Positions 7,612 to 13,902 are shown, numbered from the stretch's first letter. The stretch is DNA of 14,016 bases from UBA5359 sp002410925 [NCBI: bacterium UBP13_UBA5359] (GCA_002410925.1 DHPR01000002.1:1-14016), one strand, 5' to 3'. Numbers and translations: made by a program. Notes: generated by a model not told the origin, from the letters alone.

Positions 7612-8067
7612 ATGATAGAAGGAGTCAGCACCAGAAGGCTTAATCCGATATCCGATGAGCGGGGCTATCTAATGGAGATGCTGCGCAGCGATTGGGAAGA
7701 GTTCGGCAAAGTAGGTCAGGTCTATGTAACGGCGGTTTATAAGGGAGTGGTTAAAGGTTGGCACTACCATAAGATACAGACGGACAGGTTCATCTGTCTG
7801 CAGGGCATGGCTAAAGTTGTGCTCTATGACAGCCGCCCTGAATCGCCTACATATGGTCGGATTAATGAGTTTTTCATGGGTGAGAAAAATCCGTTGCTGC
7901 TGGTCATACCGCCTATGGTGATGCATGGTTTCAAGGGGATTGCGGGTGATACGACACTGATAGTCAATGTGCCCACAGAGCTTTACAATTACTCCAATCC
8001 CGATGAGCACCGCCTGCCGTATGATACTGAGCAGATACCTTATGATTGGGGTATAAAGATGGGGTGA
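7612..8067 (+). CDS. RmlC-like cupin, dTDP-4-dehydrorhamnose 3,5-epimerase family
   Basis: A 151-aa cupin. ATG 7612 is chosen because AGGAGG (7601-7606) lies 5 nt upstream. The longer frame reaching back into rmlB has no family similarity. The N-terminus 'ISDERGYLMEM' matches the RmlC opening, and 'VVKGWHYHKIQTDRF' (residues 46-60) aligns with the RmlC 'GLHYQ' catalytic-His region, with His51 as the likely base. 'IPPMVMHGF' holds a second cupin His (His105), and 'YNYSNPDEHRLPYDTEQIPY' resembles the C-terminal substrate-closing segment. It is shorter than canonical RmlC (about 180 aa), and the usual lysine after the His motif is not obvious, so activity may be a 3- or 5-epimerisation, or another isomerisation, of the RmlB product. 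It sits directly after rmlB, and queD follows after 5 nt. Confidence 0.78.
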   Translation: MIEGVSTRRLNPISDERGYLMEMLRSDWEEFGKVGQVYVTAVYKGVVKGWHYHKIQTDRFICLQGMAKVVLYDSRPESPTYGRINEFFMGEKNPLLLVIPPMVMHGFKGIAGDTTLIVNVPTELYNYSNPDEHRLPYDTEQIPYDWGIKMG

Positions 8068-8072
8068 GGAAG

Positions 8073-8453
8073 ATGTATAAAATAAGTGTCGAGGGGCAAT
8101 TTGACGCCGCTCATTTCCTGCGCGGCTATCAGGGAAGCTGTGAAAACCTGCACGGGCATACGTATACGGTCAGGGCTGTGGCTGCCAGGAATAAGCTGGA
8201 TCGCCTGGGTTTGGTGTTGGATTTCAAGGAGATGCGGCGTATTCTTCACATTGCCATTGATGAAATGGATCATACGCTGCTCAACGATCTGGAAGTCTTT
8301 AAAGATCGCAACCCTTCGGCTGAACATATTGCTGCTCATGTATACGCGGTTATGCAGCCTCTGGTGGAGCTTCAGGGGGCTGATCTTCTGGAAGTGACCA
8401 TCTGGGAAACACCGGGTAATTCTATTACCTATTCAGAGGAGCGTCAGGAATGA
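8073..8453 (+). CDS. queD: 6-carboxy-5,6,7,8-tetrahydropterin synthase
   Basis: A 126-aa T-fold enzyme of the PTPS/QueD family. It converts 7,8-dihydroneopterin triphosphate to 6-carboxytetrahydropterin, the second step toward preQ0. Zinc ligands are His14 ('DAAHFL') and His27/His29 in 'CENLHGH', with catalytic Cys23 in the C-x3-HGH spacing. Asp66-His67 ('DEMDHTLLN') complete the proton relay, and Glu112 ('WETPG') is the usual pterin anchor. Length fits bacterial QueD. The start is set at ATG 8073 by the conserved N-terminus; the upstream purine run (GGGGTGAGGA) is close, and an in-frame GTG at 8064 would also be possible. It begins 5 nt after the cupin stop and overlaps queC (ATGA). The GTP cyclohydrolase (folE) that makes its substrate is not in the window. 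Confidence 0.95.
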   Translation: MYKISVEGQFDAAHFLRGYQGSCENLHGHTYTVRAVAARNKLDRLGLVLDFKEMRRILHIAIDEMDHTLLNDLEVFKDRNPSAEHIAAHVYAVMQPLVELQGADLLEVTIWETPGNSITYSEERQE

Positions 8454-9133
8454 GGAGCGTTGTATTACTCTCAGGAGGGTTGGATTCCACGGTATCATTC
8501 ACCAGGGCCATGCAAGAGGGCGAATGTGCCGTAGTTATCCATTTTGACTATGGACAGCTGGCAGCTGGTCCGGAGGCCGAGGCAGCTCGCAGGATGGCGG
8601 CAAGGTTTTCCATTCCCTTTCAGTTGATTGATCTTCCCTGGCTGGGTAGAATATCTCAGGCGGAGATAACCGGCGGGAAGGTTACGCCGGCTGTCCGGAA
8701 AGATCTGGAGGGTTCACCTGCGGAGAGATCTGTTCGCCGTTTATGGGTGCCGAATCGCAACGGCCTTTTCATAAATATCGGGGCGGCATATGCCGAATCT
8801 CTGGAAGCCGATCAGATTGTTACCGGTTTCAATGCTGAAGAAGCGGCTGTTTTCCCTGATAATTCTCTGGAATATGTCGAGGCGGCCAATCGTGCGTTAT
8901 GGTACTCTACGTTGAGCCATGTGCGTGTGCATAGCTATACTCAGGGGCTGACTAAAAAGGAGATTGTCGCTCTGGGAAGATCTATAGGCGCACCTTTAAA
9001 GGATATATGGAGCTGCTATGGGGGCGGCCCGGCCATGTGCTGGAATTGCCCGTCCTGTATGCGGCTGCGGCAGGCATTGGAGGAAGATGGAAGCTGGGAT
9101 TGGTTTTCCGGTGAAATAAAGGGTGGTGAATAA
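8450..9133 (+). CDS. queC: 7-cyano-7-deazaguanine synthase
   Basis: A 227-aa ATP-dependent preQ0 synthase. QueC turns 7-carboxy-7-deazaguanine into 7-cyano-7-deazaguanine using ammonia and ATP. The PP-loop 'SGGLDSTVSF' (residues 8-17) binds ATP. 'NGLFINIGAAYAESLEADQI' and 'TGFNAEEAAVFPDNS' match the family core. Four cysteines near the C-terminus (Cys189, Cys197, Cys200, Cys203, 'SCYGGGPAMCWNCPSC') form the expected zinc site. The start overlaps queD (ATGA) and its end overlaps the DUF366 gene, so the four genes are tightly coupled. Length is typical and no key residue is missing. The preQ0 product feeds queuosine in bacterial tRNA, or other 7-deazapurine uses. Confidence 0.96.
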   Translation: MRSVVLLSGGLDSTVSFTRAMQEGECAVVIHFDYGQLAAGPEAEAARRMAARFSIPFQLIDLPWLGRISQAEITGGKVTPAVRKDLEGSPAERSVRRLWVPNRNGLFINIGAAYAESLEADQIVTGFNAEEAAVFPDNSLEYVEAANRALWYSTLSHVRVHSYTQGLTKKEIVALGRSIGAPLKDIWSCYGGGPAMCWNCPSCMRLRQALEEDGSWDWFSGEIKGGE

Positions 9134-9692
9134 AGTGCTGCATCGCTATATAACGGAAGAGATTGAGTATACCGGAGAGCAGTTGAGATCTCTCTGGGCG
9201 TTTAAGGAATTTGATTTGCAGGGCGATTCAATAGTGGCTTTTGCCGGGCCCTGTCATGTTCGCGGCCTGCGTATGGTAGATCAGGCAGACGTCAAAGATG
9301 GCCTGCATATTTACAGCGAGAGCATGCTTCATTTTATTGCCGAGCATTTTGATATGGACCTGGAAAAGACGATATGCAGGCAGCGCTTGCTAGTCAGCCT
9401 GGCGCAGGATCTGCTGATGAGGCAGGTCAGGGCGTTACGGGTGCAACGAGAAGGAGATGATCTTTATGCTGAAGGCTGCAAGATGTCTGTTTCTATAGCC
9501 ACGCTGACTCCGGTTTCCACCATTATGCACTTCGGCATTAATATCAGCAGCGCCAATACTCCTGTGGCTACCAAAGGTCTGGATGATTTTGACATAGTGG
9601 CCTATATGTTTGCCGAGGAGTTGCTGGATAGATATGTAGCGGAAATGGAAGAAATACAGCTTGCCAGGGCAAAGGTGCGAGGGGTGGAATGA
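9123..9692 (+). CDS. DUF366 family protein in the queuosine operon
   Basis: A 189-aa protein that I recognise as DUF366, with the hallmarks 'YTGEQLRSLWAFKEFDLQGD', 'SIVAFAGPCHV', 'MLHFIAEHFD' and 'ISSANTPVATKGLDDF'. It has no signal peptide or membrane segment, so it should be cytoplasmic. The start is uncertain: GTG codons at 9123, 9126 and 9135 are all in frame, and the last has GGGTGG 6-9 nt upstream. All overlap or abut the queC end. The family has no assigned reaction to my knowledge. Here it is embedded between queC and queE with overlaps or a 1-nt gap, which points to a role in making, handling or transporting a 7-deazaguanine intermediate or product. One possibility is the missing preQ0 reduction or a regulatory step. 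Conserved acidic residues and one conserved Cys (in 'AGPCHV') are candidates for function. Confidence 0.8.
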   Translation: MVNKVLHRYITEEIEYTGEQLRSLWAFKEFDLQGDSIVAFAGPCHVRGLRMVDQADVKDGLHIYSESMLHFIAEHFDMDLEKTICRQRLLVSLAQDLLMRQVRALRVQREGDDLYAEGCKMSVSIATLTPVSTIMHFGINISSANTPVATKGLDDFDIVAYMFAEELLDRYVAEMEEIQLARAKVRGVE

Positions 9693-9693
9693 A

Positions 9694-10443
9694 ATGGCTT
9701 TGAAGGCGGCGGAGGTATTCTCCTCCATCCAGGGGGAAGGCTTATATGCCGGAGCGAGGCAGGTTTTTTTGAGGCTTTCCGGTTGCAATCTTAAATGCCG
9801 TTACTGCGATACGCCGGAAACCAGAGAGGCGCCGTCGGTAGTAATGGTGGAAAGCAAGCCGGCCGGCGGTGATTTTTATGAAATCGCCAATCCAATTGCC
9901 GTAGAGATGATGGCTGATATCCTGATAAAGATATATGGCCGCAGGAAGCTGCATCATTCTTTAAGTATAACGGGAGGCGAGCCGTTGTTGCAGGTTGATG
10001 CTCTTCTGAAGTTGCTGCCGCCTCTTCGTGAGAAGGGTGTACGTATTTATCTGGAGACTAACGGCACCTTGCCGGAGGCCATGCGTCGGCTGGCTCCGGT
10101 CACGGATATAGTGGCTATGGACATCAAGCTGGAGACTGCCGCCGGAGTGAAGGTGCCGCATGAGGTGCAGCGTCGTTTTATTGAAGAAGCCAGGGGGACG
10201 GATCTCTTTTTGAAGATGGTCGTAACGGCAGGAACCGATAGGGTTGAGTTCATGGATACGGTGCAGTGGCTGGCAAAGTTTGCTGCGGATATACCTCTGA
10301 TATTGCAGCCGGTAACTCCCTTTGGCGATATACGCGGGTGGTTGCCGCCTCATATGCTGATTACGTATATTGACGCTGCTTCCGAAGTGCTGGAGAGTGT
10401 CAGAGCCATCCCCCAGATGCATAAATTATTGGGACAGCTATAG
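9694..10443 (+). CDS. queE: 7-carboxy-7-deazaguanine synthase (radical SAM)
   Basis: A 249-aa radical SAM enzyme that contracts 6-carboxytetrahydropterin to 7-carboxy-7-deazaguanine. The start ATG 9694 follows GGGGTGG and lies 1 nt after the DUF366 stop. A longer frame upstream only overlaps that gene. 'EVFSSIQGEGLYAG' (residues 7-20) is the QueE N-terminal signature. The cluster motif is CxxxCxxC at Cys31, Cys35 and Cys38 ('CNLKCRYCDT'), with Thr40 at the Mg-binding position. 'SITGGEPLL' (91-99) is the SAM-binding GGE motif, and 'ETNGT' and 'MDIKL' follow in order. The insert after the cluster motif, containing 'VESKPAGGDFYEIANPIAVE', is usual for clostridial-type QueE. It works between QueD and QueC, both encoded just upstream. 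Confidence 0.95.
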   Translation: MALKAAEVFSSIQGEGLYAGARQVFLRLSGCNLKCRYCDTPETREAPSVVMVESKPAGGDFYEIANPIAVEMMADILIKIYGRRKLHHSLSITGGEPLLQVDALLKLLPPLREKGVRIYLETNGTLPEAMRRLAPVTDIVAMDIKLETAAGVKVPHEVQRRFIEEARGTDLFLKMVVTAGTDRVEFMDTVQWLAKFAADIPLILQPVTPFGDIRGWLPPHMLITYIDAASEVLESVRAIPQMHKLLGQL

Positions 10444-10479
10444 GTTATATAAAGTGTCACTCAGAGGAGAGTAAGCTGC

Positions 10480-11538
10480 TTGAAACCGACAACCGACAAC
10501 CGACAACCGGCAATCAACCTGCAAAGGGATAAGCAGAGGCAGCCGGACAAAAGAATCGGTATTACTACGACTATACCCATTGAGGTTATATATGCCGCCG
10601 GTGCCGTGCCGGTGGATCTGAACAATATCTTTATTACCGGCTCTGATCCGCAGGCTATGGTGGAGCAGGCTGAATTTGAGGGGTATCCTCGTAATATATG
10701 CGCCTGGATAAAGGGCATATACTCCACAGCATTGCAACAAAATATAAAGAAGATTGTGGCTGTTACGCAGGGAGATTGCAGCAACACTTGTGCGCTGATG
10801 GAGACCCTGGCTGTTAAGGGGCTGGAGGTAATTCCCTTTGCCTATCCGTATGATGCCGATTACGACTTGCTCTCTCTTCAGATAGAGAAGCTTATGATCC
10901 GCTTTGGCGTAGGCTGGAATGAGGTCCGTGAGGCAAAGGCCTGCCTGGATGATATCAGAGCCAGGGTTCATCGTATTGATCAGCTTACCTGGGAAAACGA
11001 CAGAGTGGGCGGTTTTGATAATCATTACTATCAGGTTAGCTGCAGCGATATGAATGCTGATCCGGGAGCCTTTCGCCGCCAATGCGATGATTTTCTAAAG
11101 CAGGCTGAAGCTGTGCAGCCGCACAGGGAGGAGCTCCGACTGGCTTATGTCGGCGTGCCTCCTATTGTCAGTGATATTTACCAGTATCTGGAAGGAATGG
11201 GAGCCAGGGTTGTTTACAATGAAGTACAGAGACAGTTCTCCTTTCCTCGGCCAGTGGACGATCTTGTTGAACAATATCGGCGCTTTACCTATCCCTACGG
11301 GATATTTCGTCGTTTAGAGGATATCAAGCTGGAGATAGCCAGGCGCCATGTCGATGCTGTAATACATTACACGCAGAGCTTCTGTTTTCGCCAGATAGAG
11401 GATCTCATTCTGCAACAGGAACTGAATATTCCCATACTTGCTTTGGAGGGTGAGAACCCTGGTCCGCTCGATGCTAGAAGCCGCTTGCGTATCGATTCAT
11501 TTATAGAGATGCTGCGCGGAAGAGAGAGACATAAGTGA
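10480..11538 (+). CDS. 2-hydroxyacyl-CoA dehydratase family / double-cubane-cluster anaerobic reductase
   Basis: A 352-aa member of the HgdB/BcrC/YjiM family. The TTG start at 10480 has GAGGAG 10 nt upstream. Conserved sequence begins near residue 25 ('RIGITTTIPIEVIYAAGAVP'). Residues 3-11 come from a heptanucleotide repeat. Likely cluster-binding cysteines are Cys74 ('NICAWIKGIY'), Cys100 and Cys104 ('QGDCSNTCALMETL') and Cys302 ('QSFCFRQIEDLI'). Family members bind 4Fe-4S or 8Fe-9S double-cubane clusters and reduce difficult substrates with electrons delivered by an ATP-driven activase. Such an activase is encoded next, overlapping by 4 nt. There is one dehydratase-type subunit and no CoA-transferase or second subunit, which favours the homodimeric double-cubane protein or YjiM-like group over a true hydroxyacyl-CoA dehydratase. 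The substrate is unknown. Confidence 0.82.
   Translation: MKPTTDNRQPAINLQRDKQRQPDKRIGITTTIPIEVIYAAGAVPVDLNNIFITGSDPQAMVEQAEFEGYPRNICAWIKGIYSTALQQNIKKIVAVTQGDCSNTCALMETLAVKGLEVIPFAYPYDADYDLLSLQIEKLMIRFGVGWNEVREAKACLDDIRARVHRIDQLTWENDRVGGFDNHYYQVSCSDMNADPGAFRRQCDDFLKQAEAVQPHREELRLAYVGVPPIVSDIYQYLEGMGARVVYNEVQRQFSFPRPVDDLVEQYRRFTYPYGIFRRLEDIKLEIARRHVDAVIHYTQSFCFRQIEDLILQQELNIPILALEGENPGPLDARSRLRIDSFIEMLRGRERHK
10484..10511 (+). repeat. Heptanucleotide repeat copy B (four units)
   Basis: Three exact AACCGAC units and one AACCGGC lie immediately after the TTG start of the dehydratase-family gene, and are read as P-T-T-D-N-R-Q-P. The last two units plus AA are identical over 16 nt to part of copy D. 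This is the longest and cleanest copy. Confidence 0.9.
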
Positions 11539-12383
11539 AAAGAGTATCAGGGATGGACGGCATGCATGTGAAACCGGAGATTAACAACAGAGAGCTAGCA
11601 ACCGACAGGAGCGCCTGCAGTGTGCTGCCTGAGGTTGGGCTGGATTTAGGGAGCAGGCGGGTTAAGTTAGCCTTTCGTACCGCTGAAACCGGCGAGTTGA
11701 AACTTTATAAATACGATACGCTTACATTTTACAGGGAATTTGCTGTCAGAAGCCGGGAGGGTTTCAGCATAAATTTTGAAAAACTGGGCCTTGATCCGGT
11801 AGGTAAAATTGTTGTTACCGGGTATGGTCGCAACAACCTTAAGCTTCAGGGAGCGCAGGTGGTGACGGAAATCACTGCTCATGCCGCCGGAGCTTCGGTG
11901 CAAAGCGGCCTGGATAATTTTATCTGTCTGGACCTGGGTGGTCAGGATAGCAAGATAATACGTGTTGAAGGCGGCACAGTGGCGGATTTTCAGACCAACG
12001 ATAAGTGTGCTGCCGGTTCCGGCCGCTATCTTGAGAGCATGGCCGCCATTCTGGGCGTGGATCTTTCCGAATTGGGCAAATACTGGGAGAATCCGGTACG
12101 GCTTAGCAGTACCTGTGCCATCTTTGGTGAATCCGAAATGATCGGAAGAATAGTCGAAGGATACCCATGGGAGGAATTATGTGCTGGTATTAACCGTTCC
12201 GTCTATGTTAGAATAAGGCCGTGGCTTCTGGCATATAAACCGGAGGTCATAGTTTTTACCGGTGGTGTAGCCAGAAATCAGGCTATTGTTCGTATGATAA
12301 GGGAACATCAGGGTATCAGGGTTATCGTCCCTGAACATCCTGAGTATAATGGCGCCATCGGGTGTCTGCATGTGAACATGTAA
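11535..12383 (+). CDS. Acyl-CoA dehydratase activase, BadF/BadG/BcrA/BcrD ATPase family
   Basis: A 282-aa ASKHA-fold ATPase related to HgdC and YjiL. It is predicted to be a homodimer holding one 4Fe-4S cluster and to fire electrons into the partner reductase on ATP hydrolysis. Phosphate loops are 'VGLDLGSRRVKLAF' (residues 34-47) and 'CLDLGGQDSKII'. Cluster ligands are Cys158 ('NDKCAAGSGR') and Cys194 ('TCAIFGESEMI'), and 'VFTGGVARNQ' is the adenosine motif. The start is assigned to GTG 11535, overlapping the upstream stop (GTGA). ATGs at 11553 and 11562 are plausible alternatives, and conserved sequence begins only near residue 33. Residues 16-25 ('INNRELATDR') come from a degenerate heptamer repeat. 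Expression is expected to be coupled to the reductase gene. This would be the only electron donor seen for it; the ultimate reductant (ferredoxin or flavodoxin) is encoded elsewhere. Confidence 0.9.
   Translation: MKRVSGMDGMHVKPEINNRELATDRSACSVLPEVGLDLGSRRVKLAFRTAETGELKLYKYDTLTFYREFAVRSREGFSINFEKLGLDPVGKIVVTGYGRNNLKLQGAQVVTEITAHAAGASVQSGLDNFICLDLGGQDSKIIRVEGGTVADFQTNDKCAAGSGRYLESMAAILGVDLSELGKYWENPVRLSSTCAIFGESEMIGRIVEGYPWEELCAGINRSVYVRIRPWLLAYKPEVIVFTGGVARNQAIVRMIREHQGIRVIVPEHPEYNGAIGCLHVNM
11580..11606 (+). repeat. Heptanucleotide repeat copy C (degenerate)
   Basis: It begins ATTAACAAC (11580-11588), the same prefix and reading phase as copy A. An altered middle follows, then one exact AACCGAC unit (11600-11606) and AGGAGCGC, which resembles the flank of copies A and D. 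It encodes I-N-N-R-E-L-A-T-D-R near the activase N-terminus. If translation starts at ATG 11562, the ATT is codon 7, as in copy A. Confidence 0.5.
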
Positions 12384-12429
12384 CGGATTTTTGTGCAGAG
12401 TTCACCATTTTTAATTATTATTGATAGCC

Positions 12430-12475
12430 GCCCGCGGTATAGGCAGCGCCACGAAAACTGAAGAGGGTGGCGGGC
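12430..12475 (+). promoter_or_regulatory. Mutually exclusive stems upstream of the tyrS ribosome binding site
   Basis: In the 105-nt gap before tyrS, CGCCAC (12447-12452) can pair perfectly with GTGGCG (12467-12472). Alternatively GCCCGC (12430-12435) can pair with GCGGGC (12470-12475). Both use 12470-12472, so only one can form. The second ends 2 nt before the Shine-Dalgarno GGAG (12478-12481). No T run follows, so any control would act on translation or RNA stability. A weak AT-rich promoter-like stretch lies at about 12391-12420. Function is unproven. Confidence 0.3.
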
Positions 12476-12488
12476 TTGGAGTAATTGT

Positions 12489-13856
12489 ATGGAAAAGCAA
12501 GAGACGGAGATTAAAAACCGACAACCGGCAACGCGTTTAAAGAGCGCAGTGGCAGAGCAGATCGAGCTGATAAAAAGGGGAACTGCAGAGATCATTCCCG
12601 AGGCGGAGCTGGTAAAGAAACTGGAACGTTCCGCTTCCACCGGCAAATCATTGCGAATAAAGTTCGGCATAGACCCGACAGGGTCGGAAATACATCTGGG
12701 ACATACCGTTCCCATAAGAAAGCTGAAGCATTTTCAGGAACTTGGCCATGAGATAGTTTTTCTGATAGGGGATTTTACTGCTCAGATAGGAGACCCAACC
12801 GGCAGAAGCGAATCCAGGCCGCCTTTAACCAAGGAGCAGTGTTTGGAAAACGCTCGTACGTATTTCGATCAGATTTCTGTGATACTGGATATGAGTAAGG
12901 TTGAAATTGTTTACAATTCAACCTGGCTGGAGAGTCTGAATTTTTCCGACGTTATTAAGCTGGCTGCCAATTTTACCGTAGCTCGCATGCTTGAGCGTGA
13001 GGATTTCAGCAAGCGATATTCCGAAGGCAGGGCTATAGGGTTGCATGAGTTTCTTTATCCGATGATGCAGGGATATGATTCTGTGGCTTTGAACGATGAT
13101 GTGGAGATAGGGGCCACGGAGCAGACTTTTAATCTGCTGGCAGGAAGGCAGCTACAGCAGGCATATGGACAGGAACCGCAGGTTGTTATAACCTTGCCGA
13201 TTCTGGTAGGCCTGGATGGAACGCAGAAGATGAGTAAATCCGCCGGCAATTATATCGGTATAACCGATGCTCCAGAGGATATGTATGGCAAGATCATGTC
13301 CATTTCCGACGAACTGATGATCGATTATTACGAACTGCTTACCGATATAGACGAAGCCGAAATAGAAGGAATAAAGCAAAGTATAGCGAACGGGACACTC
13401 CATCCGCGCGATGCCAAAATGCGATTGGCACATGAAATAGTCTGCATCTACCATGGCCGGGAAGCGGCGGATTGGGCGCAGGAGCGCTTTCGGTATATTT
13501 TTCAGCAGGGACGCAGTGCTATGGCGGCCGGTGCCGAAGCTCTGGTAAAGCCGGTGGAGATAACTATTTCGTCGGAGGAATTGAGTCCGGACGGCACAAT
13601 CTGGATTTGCAAGCTTATGGCATTGGCAGGCCTTACTGCCAGCAATGCTGAGGCAAGGCGTCTTGTAGAGCAGAATGCCGTTAGTGTGAATGGTGAAAAA
13701 ATTAATGATCCCAAGTCTGCTTTAAAGATAGACAAGCCTCTTATGCTGCAGGTAGGAAAGCGTAAATATGTCCGGGTAACTCTCTCCATGTCTGCTGCGC
13801 CGAAGCTCGCAGAGCAAGGAAGAGAGCCTCGAAATGCAAAAGCGCCTCAACGCTAA
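12489..13856 (+). CDS. tyrS: Tyrosyl-tRNA synthetase, type 2 (TyrZ-like)
   Basis: A class I synthetase of 455 aa that charges tRNA-Tyr. ATG 12489 has GGAG 7 nt upstream. The HIGH-type motif is 'HLGH' (residues 69-72) in 'FGIDPTGSEIHLGH', with 'LIGDFTAQIGDPTGRSE' after it. The KMSKS motif is exact at residues 247-251. These segments fit the TyrZ-like rather than the E. coli-like TyrRS. A C-terminal S4 RNA-binding domain is visible ('ASNAEARRLVEQNAVSVNGE'). The protein is longer than usual: the first 18 or so residues include a repeat-derived stretch ('IKNRQPATR'), and the last 15-20 ('LAEQGREPRNAKAPQR') extend past the S4 domain. Conserved sequence starts near 'EQIELIKRGTAEIIPEAEL'. It is probably transcribed separately from, or weakly coupled to, the activase 105 nt upstream. 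Confidence 0.96.
   Translation: MEKQETEIKNRQPATRLKSAVAEQIELIKRGTAEIIPEAELVKKLERSASTGKSLRIKFGIDPTGSEIHLGHTVPIRKLKHFQELGHEIVFLIGDFTAQIGDPTGRSESRPPLTKEQCLENARTYFDQISVILDMSKVEIVYNSTWLESLNFSDVIKLAANFTVARMLEREDFSKRYSEGRAIGLHEFLYPMMQGYDSVALNDDVEIGATEQTFNLLAGRQLQQAYGQEPQVVITLPILVGLDGTQKMSKSAGNYIGITDAPEDMYGKIMSISDELMIDYYELLTDIDEAEIEGIKQSIANGTLHPRDAKMRLAHEIVCIYHGREAADWAQERFRYIFQQGRSAMAAGAEALVKPVEITISSEELSPDGTIWICKLMALAGLTASNAEARRLVEQNAVSVNGEKINDPKSALKIDKPLMLQVGKRKYVRVTLSMSAAPKLAEQGREPRNAKAPQR
12510..12549 (+). repeat. Heptanucleotide repeat copy D with 3' flank
   Basis: The prefix ATTAAAAACC, then AACCGAC (12516-12522), AACCGGC (12523-12529) and AAC lie at codons 8-15 of tyrS, read as I-K-N-R-Q-P-A-T. 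The flank AAGAGCGCAG (12540-12549) matches the flank of copy A exactly over 10 nt, and 16 nt of the heptamer core match copy B. Confidence 0.8.
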
Positions 13857-13902
13857 GCAGCCAGGCTTAAAGCCCTGACTTCGGCTTTCGGCTCCTGCCT
13901 GC
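13857..13902 (+). terminator. Imperfect stem-loop immediately after tyrS
   Basis: Starting at the base after the tyrS stop, three paired blocks nest. GCAG (13857-13860) pairs with CTGC (13899-13902), CAGG (13862-13865) with CCTG (13894-13897), and AAAGCC (13869-13874) with GGCTTT (13883-13888). The loop is CTGACTTC. There is no clear T run, so this is a weak intrinsic terminator or a 3'-end stabilising structure. Confidence 0.4.

Noticed and set aside
9661-9693. Longer N-terminus for QueE
   Set aside because: The additional 11 codons overlap the DUF366 end and lie before the conserved 'EVFSSIQGEG' opening, which starts 6 residues after ATG 9694.
12464-12475. T-box-like AGGGTGG upstream of tyrS
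   Set aside because: The seven bases match the T-box core, but the following ACCGCG part is absent. The bulge would read TGGC rather than the TGGT expected for a tRNA-Tyr with discriminator A. The 105-nt gap is too short for stem I and a specifier loop, and there is no terminator T run.
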